Shown: one piece after another, positions 12,517 to 25,437 of the stretch
Layout: every line of letters begins with the position of its first letter
Numbering within the stretch: position 1 is the stretch's first letter
Assembly: GCA_013398015.1 (NCBI GenBank)
Contig: VZRR01011363.1
Span: 372,001 to 436,000 of the forward strand
DNA from: Oreocharis arfaki
Taxonomy: Eukaryota > Chordata > Aves > Passeriformes > Paramythiidae
Length of the DNA stretch: 64,000 bases
Reading direction: 5' to 3'
Position numbers and translations under genes: made by a program
The notes under the pieces: model-generated
Databases searched by the model: none
What the model was told of the DNA's origin: nothing
What the model saw: the letters and a program-made list of their open reading frames with translations, nothing else

Positions 12517-14995
12517 CTGTGGAGAACAAATGAAAAAGGGAATCAAGTCTTAAATGGCTGCTTCTTAAAAAAGAAGCCAGAAAATGGGTTGGCAAAAAAC
12601 ATTAAAAACCCGAACCTGCTCTCCCGCCACCAAAATGCCTGTTAGAGCACTAAGTGTCTGGATTTGGGTTCTAGATCAAGAAGTGACAGTTTTAGTAGAC
12701 AGAAATCTTGATATTCTTAACAGCACTATGTGTGAACTTTGGTGAGCTAATACCAACTAGCTCTGTTTCACTGTTAGTTTGTAGCTGCATCAGCAGAGTG
12801 CAACTAATACTGGGCAATTAAGTTAACAAGAATAAAGTATTTCTTCTGAAGCAGTTAAGACAATTCCACAGAGTTCTGCCCTGATATTTTTCCTTTCCAG
12901 TTTACAGCTCCCAGGCTGGTATAAACCATCTGTTTCTGAGCTTCCAAATTTGATTTAATTATTTCCTCTTTGGAGCTCTCTCACTTAACTCACTACTATG
13001 TGCAGAATTCTGTAAGAGTTCTCTGCTGCATAAGTAAATAAAACTACATTATCCAAGCTTTGTGGTTGTTACATAATAATTGCCTCATTATAAAAGCAAA
13101 ACCATTTCTTTAAATGATGGTATTTCTGATTTTTTTTAATTAAAAAATAATTTAGCTAGAGATTTTCAGAACTAATTTCTGTAACAGCTTTTTAAGTGTT
13201 TATTTTCTCTGCTAGAAACCATAAATACTCTTAAAACTCTGAAAACAATGACACATTGTGTAGTTAATTTGGAGGATTGAAGCATTGTGCTATTCTGTAA
13301 AGATGTACTCATGTTCCTTTTAAGAAATACAATAGTCATGGAACTTTTAACAGATAATCTCAACATGTGCAAACACTACCAAATGGCAGTATTAGAACAT
13401 CCTCCTCCTCCGGATGTTTCAATAATTTTCTTCAGATTGTTCCACAACTCCGAATCAGCGGGTCTTGTAGAGATACAAGAAAGTCTTTGTCGAGCAAAGG
13501 CAGTAGAAACTACCAGAGCTGAAATGCTCTTTTCTGCCTCACTGAGCAGAAAGCCTTCTCATACTAACTTTTTAATACATTCAAGCTGAATTCAAGAAAA
13601 GATACATATTTTTTCAGTCAGGCTTAAGAGCCTGTAAAAAATGAGCAGTAAAAAAATGAGACTTAGTGACAAGGGAACTTCTCACGCAAGGAGAAACACC
13701 TCGAATTTGTCCATTCCATATTTGCAAAAGTGGATGTCAGCCTGAACTAACAATTTTTCTGCTAAAAACAGAATATTAACAGGGATAATTGGTCTCCATT
13801 AGGAAAAAAACACCAGCAACAATCAAATCTATGTAAATTTTACTGATATTTCATGCAGAGAAGTTAAATAGTTGCATTTGAATGAACTATCAATGACTGA
13901 AAGCTTAATCAGTATGAAATTTCTGAGAAATGGCAAGCTAAATATAAATTTCCAATTCTGAATGAGAAACAGATAATTAAATTTTTAAAAACTGCTGCTG
14001 TTCAGAAATTTAAACCCCCAGATATAGCTAAAGGCACTAGTCAACTTACTCCTCGAAGTCTTAACTATCCATAAACACGAGGTTTGCAGAAGGTAGCTTG
14101 TTCTCATTTAGGTTCCCAATGAAAATTAAAAACCAGAACACTATTACCTCAAATTATGTTCTGAAATCAGATGTGATGTGTTTAGTGTCAACTTAACAGA
14201 CTCCGACACAGAATCATAGAATAATTTACAGCACTCTGGAGGTCATCTATTCTCACCTCCTGCACAAAGCAGGGCTACCTTGGCAGTCAGGACTGCCTAG
14301 GGCTGTTTTCAACTGAGCTCTCAAGATTTCGAGGGATGGAGATTCTCCTGCTTCTTTGGGTAACCTGGTTGAACCATCCTCACAGTGAAGAATTTCTCAT
14401 CATGCTCAATCAAATTTCCCTTGTTGCAGGTTTTGATGGTTTACTCCGATTCTTCACTGCACACCTCTGAGTCTCCATCATTGATGTAATCCTTTGAGGC
14501 TTGAAGACTATTAGGTTTCTCCTTGGCATCCCTTTCTTCAGGCTAGATAAGCCCAGCTCCTGCAGCTTCTCCTTACAGCTCACACAATCCAGCCACATCC
14601 CAAAACCTGCTTGCCCCTATGCTGGATTTGCTGTAGTTCATAAACATCTGCTTTGTACTGGAGAAACTGAACACATATTCCAGATGTGGCCCTAGGAGGG
14701 CCAAGCAGAAAGGAATGATCCGTATCCTCAGTCCCCGGCTGCTCTCTTTCAAATTCAGCCCAGAGTGTCTTTAGCCTTCATTGCCATAAGGACGCAGGGC
14801 AGACAAGTTCAACTGGCAGCCCAGCAGCAGGCCTAGGATTTTTCTGCTGAGCTGCTGCCAGCTCTCTGGCCCATACACAGCCTCTACACACACACAAGCT
14901 TCTTCCAGAGAATTTCTTTGCATTATGTCTTTGTTTGACTATATGAAATTTGCTAAGAATAACAAAAAAATACAGTATAGCAGCTGAATACTCAC
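12517..14995 (-). other. SLIT2 intron W16-W17
   Basis: Intron of 2479 bases. It contains a CR1 fragment (14207-14880) and otherwise AT-rich unique sequence. Confidence 0.8.
14207..14880 (-). mobile_element. CR1 LINE, 3' fragment
   Basis: The plus strand begins ACAGAATCATAGAATAATTT, the reverse complement of the CR1 tail. It continues with GGAGGTCATCTATTCTCACC, ATTCCAGATGTGGCCCTAGG, and a decayed stretch around CTTCATTGCCATAAGGACGC that corresponds to the internal 3' region. It is 5'-truncated, non-coding and in the same sense as SLIT2. The right border is approximate. Confidence 0.85.
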
Positions 14996-15067
14996 AGGTG
15001 TGATAATGCTGAAAGATCATTAAAGGCTCCTTCAGGAACGACAGAAATATCATTGCCATGTAAAGAC
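14996..15067 (-). CDS. SLIT2: SLIT2 exon W16: LRR domain 4, fourth repeat
   Basis: This 72-base exon reads SLHGNDISVVPEGAFNDLSA then LSH plus CT. The acceptor is CTTTAAG and the donor is GTGAGT. It is symmetric phase 2 and identical to recalled human SLIT2. Another minus-strand frame over the same bases opens with MAMIFLSFLK; it is out of register with the repeat and is a shadow. Confidence 0.96.
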
Positions 15068-17241
15068 CTTAAAGAGAAAATAAACATAATAATATCAATG
15101 CACAAAAATCATCAGGTTAACTTGGCAAATTTCAGTTTATTTCAACAGTTTTCAGGTTTTCACATTTTTTTTCTTCCAGTTCCCCAGTGTTTCCAACTGT
15201 TTGTGTTTTTTTTTTTTTTTTCTTTTTTGATAAGCTCTACCTGGCAGCCTACTTATCATTTGATTTTTTGCATCCTGGATTTTCATAAGAAATGTAAATA
15301 CTGCGATTATTTTAAAATTGAAAAATAAAAGTTGATAAAAGTAGGCACACTTTCGCAAAGTAATGATTGATTTAGAGATAGCAGATAGCAGAAGAGTTTC
15401 TGATTTTTTTCAGCAGCTCCCTAAAATTTGCATTAATTATGTTCATATGTTCTTTTTAATCTTTCATGGATTCATAGAACATACAGGCATTGACTGTCAA
15501 TATACGTATTAACATTATTGTCCGAATTTGATAGCAGAGGTTGAGAATGAAAGATTTCATTAAGCATCACTGCTGGGATTAATGATACTGCTTATGTAGA
15601 AAACCTGCTGGTTTCACCAACCATATGAAGTTCAACAAGGGCAAGTGCTGGATTCTGCGCCCGGGATAGGGCAACCCTGGATATAGGTTCAGACTGGGGA
15701 ATGAGATGCTGAAAAGAAGCACCACAGAAAGGGAGCTGGGAGTCTTGATCATGGAAAACTGAACATGAGTCAGCAGTGCCCTGGCAGCCAAGAGGGCTAC
15801 CAGTGTCCTGGGGGTCATCAGGCACAGCATCGCCAGCCAGGCAAGGGAGGGGATTGTCCCCTCTGCTCTGCACTGGGGCGGCCTCACCTTGAGTGCTGGG
15901 GGAAGCTTTAGATGCCAAAATAAGAAAGACTTTAAACTATTAGAGAGTGTCCAAAGGAGACAAATGATGGTGGTGAAGGGCCTTGAGGGCTATGAGAAGT
16001 GGCTGAGGTCACTTGGTCTGTTCAGCCCAGAGGAGAGAGAGGAGACCACATTGCAGTTACAACTTCCTCGTGAGGGCAAGAGGAGGGGCAGGCACTGATC
16101 TCTCCTCTCTGGTGACCAGTGACAGGACTCGAGGGAATGGCCTGAAGCTGAGTTAGGGGAGGTTTAGGCTGGATATTGGTGAAAGGTTCTTCACTCAGAG
16201 GGTGGCTGGGCACTGGAACAGGCTCCCCAGGGCAGTGGTCACAGCACCAAGCCTGACAGAGCTCAAGAAGCATTTAGACAATGCTCTCAGGCACATGGTG
16301 TGACTCTTGGGGGATGGTGTTGTGCAGGGCCAGGAGCTGGACTCCATGATCCTTGTGGGTCCCTTCCAACTCAGCTTATTCTGTGATTCTGTGAAAAGTG
16401 TCTCTCCTTTCCTACAAATTCATTCAGTTACACAAGTATCTAACACATACAGAATTATAGTTCTTGAAATTATCTGTATTTATACTGAATAATTGAAGTT
16501 ATGAAAACACACTTAAATAATGCCATGCTTGAGGTTTTAATCCAACCAAGTATTTACATGGTTATAAATTACCCAAATGGAGGCCAAAATTACATGTTCT
16601 GCTGTGGACGTTCGAAAACGAATTTTTGCAGTCTTTTTCCTTAAAGACAAACTGAAGCTGCAATTGAGACTGACTGTTCTTTATTTTGCTTTGTCCATTT
16701 TTGTGCCCTGTCAACCATGTTTTTCCTAGTGGTAAATTGGAAAGTTTTCTTGCAACCAAAAAGTAAAGTTATTGATTTTCACTACTTAACCATGATGTCA
16801 TGGTTTTGGAAATACTCTCACATTAAATGAAACAAGATGGGAAGAAATTTACTGTTGGAATAAAAATATTTAAAATTCAACCTCAAACCCCCCTCATATT
16901 TACTGAAGGAATTTATGCATACAGCATTTTTGCTAGACTTTAATGCTTATAACAAGTAAGAACATAACACAAAAAAAGAAACACAGCTGACGTTAAAAAT
17001 CAGAAAAGTAGAAAGTGCATGTCTGCATATAAAATGTTCTCCAGCATCAGGTCACTTATTGTGCAGCATTTTGAGATTGTACTTCTCCAGAATGAAGCCA
17101 CTTAGATTTTTAAGGCTAAATAATTATCACTTCTCAAATATTTCATAGGTTTTAAAATCTTCTAACTTCCTACGGTTCTGCTATCTTCTGTACACAAATA
17201 AAAATGATGGAAAATAGAAATGATTAAAAAATAATGCTTAC
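15068..17241 (-). other. SLIT2 intron W15-W16 with an antisense CR1
   Basis: Intron of 2174 bases. It contains a poly(T) run at about 15208-15225, the plus-strand CR1 at about 15600-16398, and AT-rich unique sequence. Confidence 0.8.
15600..16398 (+). mobile_element. CR1 LINE, 3' part, antisense to SLIT2
   Basis: Plus-strand sequence with CR1 landmarks in order: CTGGTTTCACCAACCATATG then AAGTTCAACAAGGGCAAGTG; GGTCTGTTCAGCCCAGAGGA; GGAACAGGCTCCCCAGGGCA; GTGGGTCCCTTCCAACTCAG; and a TTCTGTGATTCTGTGA tail. It is about 0.8 kb, 5'-truncated and without a continuous ORF. It is the only clear CR1 copy in the window pointing against SLIT2. The 5' border is approximate. Confidence 0.9.
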
Positions 17242-17313
17242 AACAGTCTAAGTGATTTCAAACCATCGAAAGTCCGTGCAGGGATACATCTTAGGCGGTT
17301 GTAACTAAGAATT
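17242..17313 (-). CDS. SLIT2: SLIT2 exon W15: LRR domain 4, third repeat
   Basis: This 72-base exon reads ILSYNRLRCIPARTFDGLKS then LRL plus TT. The acceptor is ATTTTCAG and the donor is GTAAGC. It is a symmetric phase 2 exon. Recalled human SLIT2 has Pro for Ala in CIPART. It is separated from W14 by a 223-base intron, one of the short introns in this gene. Confidence 0.96.
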
Positions 17314-17536
17314 CTGAAAATATATAAAATGCTGTCAGCAAGTGTATCAGTCATTCAGCGAACTATGCAGAGCATGACCAAAATCAGCTTTTGCACACAT
17401 AGCTAGTTAGGAAACAAGTTATTTTACAGCCTCCAAACCAAGCAAATTTTAATATCAACTAAATACCCTTTCTTTCCAAGACAAAAACCCCCCCTGTAAT
17501 GCTTTCAAAGAGTCATTGTTACATGTTTAAACTTAC

Positions 17537-17608
17537 AAGGTGAGCAGCTGAGTCATGTTGCTGAAGCTCTGATTAGAAAGAGTGCTGATTCTGTTGTTAC
17601 TTAAATCT
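17537..17608 (-). CDS. SLIT2: SLIT2 exon W14: LRR domain 4, second repeat
   Basis: This 72-base exon reads DLSNNRISTLSNQSFSNMTQ then LLT plus TT. It contains two N-glycosylation sequons (NQS and NMT). The acceptor is TTTTTAG before AGATTTAAG and the donor is GTAAGT. It is a symmetric phase 2 exon, identical to recalled human SLIT2. Domain 4 packs against itself in the Slit dimer, so the repeat is structural rather than Robo-binding. Confidence 0.96.
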
Positions 17609-19580
17609 CTAAAAAATAAATTCAGAAATTCAGACGCTTAAAATAACTGCCCCAGTCCCAAAACACTGTAAATTAAAATGACAGATACATTTTCATTAGT
17701 AGAAGTAGTATCAGCATTGATATAACTATTTAAAGCAGCACCTGTTTTTGTTTTCACATGCCATATCCAAGCTCAGCAAGTGTCTAGCTTGATCAATAAA
17801 AAGCATTCTCATTTCAACACAGATGAAAAAGCAGCACAATGCATTCTAATACAACAGCAATGTTCATCATGCTACCAAGTTAATAATGCAAACCTTCATA
17901 AACTCAAGCACAAAAATGAAAGTGATTTTTTTTTTAAGGGAAAGTCATTCTAGTCATGTCGCTAATGACACCTAAGTAAACATCATTTAATACTCCACTT
18001 AACACTTATATGCTGAAGACATCAAAGCCCAGAGCTGTTATTATAAAGAACTCTATCTAAGATTTACAGATAAAACCTTAAGGTCTTCTTTGTTCAATAT
18101 TCTAATGAATAAAATCTTAAACATAAATATGATGGAAGCTGGAGTGGCATGCTGGTAGCTTCAAAGATGCTGCATTAAATGTGAATACTCTCTGTTCTTT
18201 ATTCTCATATTGTGCTTTACTTTTCATTTTATGTTAACTACTTCACTATTGTTTCATGTATTTTGTGGTGAAATACTGCCTTTGTTTCTGAGGGAACCTT
18301 GATATATTAACTTAAGAGTACTGTTGAATAATTATGCGATATACATATTTCCCCACTTAAAATTTTCATGAAAGCATGTAAGATGACTGGCTCATAATAA
18401 ACATACTAGGCAAGTATAACAGAGCAATATATTCAAAACAGAAAGAAAAAGCTAAAAATAAACAAATTTCCTTGTTAGTTGGGAACTCAGGAAACTGGTA
18501 TGTAATTCTTTGTTCGGCCGAAGGACTACGAATAGTGGTTTCTTTTTCCAAACACAGCTGAGGAACATTCTCAATGACATAACAGCAGTATGAGTAAAGG
18601 TTAAAGTAGTAAAGTAAAGAGTTTAAAATAATGTGCCCTGCAGGTCTGATAAATGGAGACTGTTAATACTCATTTGCATTCTATTTACTGTTCATCTATT
18701 CATAACTTCCCTAAACAATTCACAAATATTTCCTACAAGTTCTACACTGGATAGACTTGAAAATATTGCGAAGCTTTTTCCTGATGTTACTTGAAAAATA
18801 AAAAAAGTTTGGAAAGTATGGGTTTTTTAAAATTTGTGACTATGACTTCTTTCGTTCAACATGAGGTGAATAAAGGAAACCAAGCTCTTGTTTTTGAATT
18901 GCTCTAAACCCAGTGAAAAATGAAATTTAAGGGATTCTGTTACTCCCCTCACTTTTCATTCTGATTATAATGAAACCACAAACTGCTTTCAGAATGTAAC
19001 ACAGTTCAGCCTCAGCTGGTATAAATTTTTACAGTCCTAACAAAGACCATGGAATTACAGCTGGAATTACAGCCATTTACATCTACAGTCTTCCCGTTTT
19101 TCTCATTGTACTCTTAAAAAGTACAGAAATCATATTCAAACATTCAGGAGGTAGAGATATTAGAGTAACTAGTGTTTTGCCTGAAATCACATAGTGAGTC
19201 AGCAATAGAGTTGGCAGCAAGGCTTTTTAGACAAGCTCTCTCCTTGGGTCATGAAAACTGTATATTGTGGGAGAAAAAATTAACCTGATTTTATAAGATC
19301 TTACATCTCTTTTGAGGTCAACTATACTTTTTGCTTATTTATTTTGGGATGTAATCACTTGAATAAATACCCACGCTCATAAAATGTGACTGAGTATATT
19401 ACATGTAGGATATGATAAGCAGAATAAAATATCCTCAGTTATACAATATGGTTGGGTATTGGCTGAAAGATATGATACACTTTACAGGCTTTTTCTTATA
19501 AATAAATTCAGGTATAATTGAGTAAGGTATTTTGTTTTGTTTTTAATTCCAGTAAAGAATGTTGCTTCAAAACTACTTAC
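17609..19580 (-). other. SLIT2 intron W13-W14
   Basis: Intron of 1972 bases of AT-rich unique sequence. No repeat or RNA gene recognised. Confidence 0.8.
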
Positions 19581-19649
19581 ATGAGTGTTAAATGCTTGTA
19601 GTTGGAAAGCTCTTTTGGAACAAGGGTAAACTGATTTCCATCCAAATAA
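19581..19649 (-). CDS. SLIT2: SLIT2 exon W13: LRR domain 4, first repeat
   Basis: This 69-base exon reads YLDGNQFTLVPKELSNYKHL then TL plus AT, one leucine-rich repeat of 23 residues. The acceptor is TGGTTTAG and the donor is GTAAGTAG. Codons are split after the second base at both ends. The residues equal recalled human SLIT2. It is too short and too stop-flanked to show as an independent ORF, and was placed by similarity and splice sites. Confidence 0.96.
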
Positions 19650-22190
19650 CTAAACCAGAAAAACAAAACAAAGAGCATTATGTGTTTCATTTAAATAGCA
19701 TAGTAGCATCTTCATCCACTAATCTCAGAACCCAACAGTAAAGTTAATAGCAAATGAATGCACACTATTTCCATTTTATAAGAAAACATGCTTAAAAAGT
19801 TTGGTTTTTAGAGACCCAACTGAGGAGTTGTAGCCTAAGATCCAAATCCTACTGTATCATATAGAACGCCTATTATGAAGTAACACAGTAAAAATCATCT
19901 CTTGCATTGTAGTTTCTATTATTTCATAACGATTCTGCAAAATGAAGTCTTTATCATCTCTGTTTCCCACACACCTACAGAGGAAAGGTAAATATGACTT
20001 CCGCAAATCACATTAAGTGTGGATTTTTCACTATCATAAATAGAAACAGACTGACATTGCAGAGGTAGTCCTTTGCAGTACGAACAACAAGGTCTGGTTT
20101 TAGCTCTAACAGCAAATTCATTTGTCGTGTCTGTGGTTCAGGTCACCTTCCTTTATTTATCCCTGTATATTTCATGATACATCAGTATAACGTGGTACAG
20201 TCCTATTCCTATGAAGAATGTTAGGGACTGAAGACAGTAATCAATTACCCTTCACGAGAAAAGCTAGATTTTTTCCCCCTCTCGGTAGGTTCACAGCTCC
20301 TGTATTATATTGCTCACTCTTCTTCCATCCTCATAATTCTCAATAAGAGACCTTCTCATCCTTAGAGTTAATGGGTACAGAGCCATTAAACTGTACTGGC
20401 ACCTGTGTTACAGGCAGAGGAAGGTAACAAGCCTTGCTTAAAAAGCTTCCAGTGTGCAGCCAGACATAACAAAGCACAAGTGGAGGGGTTCTTCATGTAA
20501 CAAGGGCAAGTAGTTTAGAGATGATAAGAAGTGCTGAATTTACCTGATGGTTTGAAATGAAGCAGATAGTGGCAAGAAGATTAAAGGTCTTTAGTTTCTC
20601 AGCTGGGGCAAATGACTTTCCTGATGGTGGTATTACTTCTGTTTCCTGGAACCCAAGTGGAAACTACACCCTCATTACCCCTACACAAAGAAGGTATTTT
20701 TGCTATCCAAATACTTGCAACAAGCTTGAGCTAAGAGCAGTCTTTGATAGAGACATTTTTAGTTTTATTTTGGGCTTAATGTCTTTACATATGCTGTAGC
20801 ATCTTCGGAAACTTTTGTCTTGACTAAATGGATATGAGCTCAAACACATCTAATCAAAAGGCTTTCTTTCTTCCTTTTCTTTTTTCCTTGGACCATGCCT
20901 TTCTAGGGCTGCTTGCCAAATCCAAAATGTGTCTCAACAAGCTTTATACTTACACTATGTTAATGGTGGTGAATAGAGCATGGGCTCTATTAATTAATTA
21001 TTAAAATATGATTAATTATTAAAAAAACCAAAGCAACTTAAAAATTTTTTGAAGAAGTAAGTATTTTGAGGAAATTCTTTTATCAACAGATAAATTAGGT
21101 TATATTATTAAGTGTCATTAGAAATGAAGTACTACAAGTATCCACTTGTCTGATAAAAATTCCTCTTGTTCAAATGAATCAACTATTAAGATATTTTATA
21201 AAACACATGAAGAGTACATCCTAGTAGAGCCATGCATGCTAATGAGCAAGAAGAATCAATCAGTATGCAACTGTTAACAGGAACCACCTCCATTATCCTT
21301 TTGAAAAATATGCTAAATTGCATGCTTAGACACTAATTAAAGCATACAAAATTGTACACAAATGAATTTTCAGTCTCAGCATTCCACTTGCAATTCCAAA
21401 AGTATCTCTCTTTAGCTGCTCTGTTTTACATTGCGTTGATGATGTTATATTGCCAAATTGTGTTTATACCAGACTATATTCAAGACAGTCATCTTCTCTT
21501 TGAGGAAAAGAACCCAAAACCCCAAACCCAAAACCTAATGAAGTTATAGGTTTATATACCTGTGTGCTAATTTGAGTTCTTAATAATTTCAGTTTATTAA
21601 TGGCTAGACTTTTGGGTGCTATTGGTGCTTGGAAGCACCAGACTAATGGTGGACATCTCAGATGTCTAAACTGCAAAACAGTAAAATTTTTTAGTGACTT
21701 ACAAAACATAGTTAAGCTGTTTTCTGGAAAAGCACTACATTAACCATGCATTATGAAACATTAGTAATTACTTGCCATATGTAACACAAACCAACATTTT
21801 TTCTTGTAAATAATTTCAGGATTTTTTTCAATATTGTGACCTATCTGATCAAGAATCAAAACAAATTAATATCTCAATTTTTAGGTTCATATTTTCCCTT
21901 TCATAATGCATAAAAATTTGCTCACATAGTGTCATGAGTAGCTTATTCAGTTAATATCTTCAAATAATACATGAGGTAGCAAGCTCTTTCTTACACCAAT
22001 GTTACTGTCCACCTGCATATTCAAATCGTATCTTTCATAAAATGCAATCTTAACAATTTTTCTCGTAGAAAAAATGTATTAATAGACTAATAAAATATCC
22101 CAGATTTTATAAAACTCCCTATGTGAACAGGAAGATATTCTATTAAAACCAGTATTTTTGAAATATCACAAAACTATAATAATCTCTGCA

Positions 22191-23990
22191 TCATAGAATA
22201 TCCTGAGTTGGAAGCATCACAAAATCACAGAATCATTAGGATTGGAAAGGACCTCTGGTGATCATCCTGTCCAACCTCCCTGCCAAGGCAGGGTCACCTA
22301 GAGAAGGTGACACAGGAACCAAACATCCAGTTGGGTTTTGAATGTCTCCAGAGAGAGAGACTCCACAACACCCTTGGGCAGCCTTTCCAGTGGTCAAACA
22401 CCCTCAATGTAAAGAAGTTCTTCCTCATGTTGAGGTACAGCTTCTTGTGGCCTAGTTTATGGCCATTACTCCTTGTCCTGTTGCTGGGCACTGCAGAAAA
22501 GAGTCTGGTACCATCCTGTTGACACCAGCCTCTGAGATATTTATATGTATTGATGGGATCCCCTCTCAGTCTTTTCCAGACTAACCAGGCCCAGCTCCCA
22601 CAGTCCCTCCTCATAGGAGAGATTCTCAGCCCCTAATCATCTATTTGGCCTCCACTGGACCCTCTCCAGTAACTCCTTATCTTTCTTGAACTGTGGAGAC
22701 CAGAATTGAATACAGTACTCTGGAAGTGGCCTCACAAGGGTTGAACGGGGAAGGAGCTGCTCGTTTGGCTGGTTACACTTTTTCCAGTGCACCCCAGGAC
22801 TGAGTCCAATTCCTGGCCCTGCACAGGACAGCCCCTAGAGTAACACCATGTGTCTGAGAGCATTGTCCAAACACTTCTTGGACTCTGGGAGGCTTGGTGC
22901 TGTGACCACTTCCCCGAGGAGCCTGTTCCAGTGTCTGACCACCCTCTGAAAAAGAACATTTCTTTGTCATAATTTTACTTCACGCTGAAGTGAAACTGAC
23001 TGGTTTGTAGTTACCATGGTCAACTCTCATGCCCTTCTCAAAAATTGGGACATTTTCCAGCTTCCAGTTGACTGGGACCTCTCCAGATTACCAAGACCAT
23101 ACAGAAATCATTGAGAGAGGCCTTGAAATGACATCAGCCATCTCTTTGAGTACTTTTGGATGAATTTCATCAGGCCCCATAGACTTAGAGAAGGCCAACA
23201 GGAGCAGCAAATCCTGTGCAAGTTTGGGGTTGGCTGGGAGTTAATCATTCTCACAGTCATGGTCCTCCAGGTCAGAGGATTGGGACCCTCAGAGACGATC
23301 ATTGGTATTGAAGACCAAAATGAAGAACTCATTAAACATTTCTTCTTTGTCTATGTCCCTGTTTGTGAGGTGACCATATTCGTCAAAAAACTGACTAGTG
23401 TTATTTCTGGACTGCCTTTTGCTATTAAGATATTTTAAAAAGCTCTGTCTATTGTCCCCAGCAGTACTGGCCAGCTTCAACTCTAATTGGGCCAATTATC
23501 TTCCTACACTGACGAGCAGCACCTCTGTATTCCTCCCATGCCACCCAATCTTGTTTCCTCTGGATGTACACTTTTCTTTTTTGCCTTAGCACCATAAGAT
23601 CCCTGCTTAGCCGAGCTGGCCTTCTGCCTCACCTGCTTGACTGCTGACATTTTCAGATTGCTTGCTTTTTAGCTCTTAACAGGTGATACTTGAAAAGTGA
23701 CCAGCACTGATGCACCTCAGTACCTTCAAAAGCATTTCGCATGAAGATCTTACTAGCTCCCTGAGCAGCCTGAAGTCTGCTCTCCTCATATCCAGAGTTG
23801 AAGTTTTGCTGGCACTTTTCCTCCTGTCAACAGAGATTTTAAACTCGACTGCGTTATGACCACTGTGGCCAACACAGGCACCAGATGCCACTTTACTCAC
23901 CAGATCCTCTTATTAACATGCAACAAACGCAGGAGAGCACCCTTCCCAGTCCACTCCCTTAGTACCATAAAGCCATTGTCCAGATGTTTT
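22191..23990 (-). mobile_element. CR1 LINE, internally deleted, with decayed ORF2
   Basis: Minus-strand frames between about 23130 and 23900 resemble CR1 ORF2: HSGHNAVEFKISV and DMRRADFRLLRELV (after the endonuclease), AQLELKLASTAGDNRQSFLK then YLNSKRQ (linker), and a reverse-transcriptase start like LMKFIQKYSKRWLMSF in a shifted frame. Below about 22975 the sequence jumps straight to 3' non-coding CR1, so most of the reverse transcriptase is deleted. At the lower end two CR1 3' ends lie head to tail (TCATAGAATATCCTGAGTTGG, then AAATCACAGAATCATTAGGA), and 22750-22970 looks like a further 3' region segment, so this is probably a composite. Stops and frameshifts make it inactive. Confidence 0.85.
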
Positions 23991-24017
23991 TAACTCCCTG
24001 ACAGAGATGAAGACCAT

Positions 24018-24066
24018 TGATTTAGAGGATTAAGGTGCTTGATTTAGAGGTAAAAAGTATTGATTT
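24018..24066. repeat. Short degenerate tandem repeat (TTGATTTAGAGG units)
   Basis: TTGATTTAGAGG occurs three times within about 50 bases, separated by variable spacers, right beside the CR1 composite at 22191-23990. Confidence 0.65.
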
Positions 24067-24535
24067 AGAGGTAAACATGTTCATTATGAAAACATGTTCA
24101 TATTATTGCTTATTTTTCGCTTTCTCGTGTAATTGAACTTCATTCCTTCCTAACCAGTGACCAGAGTTTAATCAGATTCACTGTTGCCCCTCATTTAACC
24201 CCTTGTAACATATCATCTATACACGGCTATACAATGGTTTAGTGCTGGGGACATAAATTCTGAGACTGGTTACAAATTTATATACATATATTTTTAAAGC
24301 TTTTCAGCAACAGATAGTTCTTAAGAGTGGCTTGGGACTTAAAAAGCATTGCTAATTCAAACTTGAAACTCAGGTTTCTCAAGATAATGTGAAAGTCTTT
24401 ATAAAGCAGTGCATTAACAAATTTCAACTCCTCTACTAAGTTCAAGTCTTCATTTTATTTTCCCCTCATTCTTGACACTGACAATAAAAATCTGACATTA
24501 ATTTTCATAAAAAGGAAAGAAAATGTGCCACTTAC

Positions 24536-24668
24536 AGTTCAGTTACATCTTTTGGGATGCCTTTAGGCAAAGTTTTTAGACCTTTGTTGCTGCAGCGAAC
24601 TACTGTGTCCAGACAGGTACATTCTGCAGGGCAGCGGGCCAGGGGAGAGCAGCTATTGTCATCATTTC
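24536..24668 (-). CDS. SLIT2: SLIT2 exon W12: N-cap of LRR domain 4
   Basis: This 133-base exon reads (G)NDDNSCSPLARCPAECTCL, then DTVVRCSNKGLKTLPKGIPK, then DVTE plus CT. CPAECTCLDTVVRC is the cysteine cluster of an LRRNT cap that opens domain 4, the domain known to support Slit dimerisation. The acceptor is TTAACCAG and the donor is GTAAGTG. Differences from recalled human SLIT2 are conservative (Ala for Ser in PLAR, Ala for Thr in CPAEC, Thr for Val in LKTLP, Lys for Arg in IPKD). It starts in phase 1 and ends in phase 2, as the domain 3 N-cap exon does. Confidence 0.96.
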
Positions 24669-25437
24669 CTGGTTAATAAAAACAAACAGATGCTAACATT
24701 GCTAATAAATGTCACTTCAGTACTAGCAATAATAGCCTACCTGGATTTTCTTTAAGACAACATGATATTTCTGCATTATAATATCTCAAGGTAGGGGAAA
24801 AAATTACATCATCTATGTAAACCATCACTCCAAGAATTTACATTTCAGGGGATGCTTTACTTAGTACGATGCTGTTTTACTAGGTAAGAATGCTGTTACA
24901 TGGAAAAAAAATCATTAAAGAAAGAATAAATCCTGAAATGAAAGACAATAAAATTAACAAAGTATTAAAACCAGTTTCTAAAAAAAGATACAGCCTTGAA
25001 AACTGACAAACCAATAATGCAGTAAATGGAAATATATGTGAGAGATGCAAGATAGCAGCATTTCTTTTAATTAAGAGTTAATGAAGCCACAAGCTATAAG
25101 ATGTCATGTTATTTGATCAAGTAACCTGAAAGTGTGCTTGATTCAAGCATTGGTGTTTGAAAATGCTCTCATCTGTACTATAACATTTGATAAATCTTTT
25201 TATACTATTTCTAAATTATTAATTACAGTACTGAACATAGGCAAGAAAAACTTTTGAAGGCATATATACAACAGCCTGTGCTTGCTGATCATCCAAAAAT
25301 GGGTGGAAAATTTTTAAAGTGACATAGAAACTGAGCATGAAGGCATTTAAAGTGCAAGACTTTGGGATCCATGGGAGTCGTGCAGCTATCTATATGAAAG
25401 CTGAAATTACAAAAGGTTCAAGTATTAATTTCCTTAC
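24669..25437 (-). other. SLIT2 intron W11-W12
   Basis: Intron of 769 bases of AT-rich unique sequence. Nothing else recognised. Confidence 0.85.

Larger units (their letters stand above)
19650..24535 (-). other. SLIT2 intron W12-W13 with a composite CR1
   Basis: Intron of 4886 bases. It contains a CR1 copy with decayed ORF2 (22191-23990), a short tandem repeat at about 24018-24066 (GATTTAGAGG-type units) and a TTAATTA-rich stretch near 20989-21025. The rest is unique AT-rich sequence. Confidence 0.8.

Noticed and set aside
15579..16273. Frames of 83-108 codons on the minus strand and 69 on the plus strand
   Set aside because: They lie inside a 5'-truncated CR1 copy; no conserved ORF2 reading frame is continuous.
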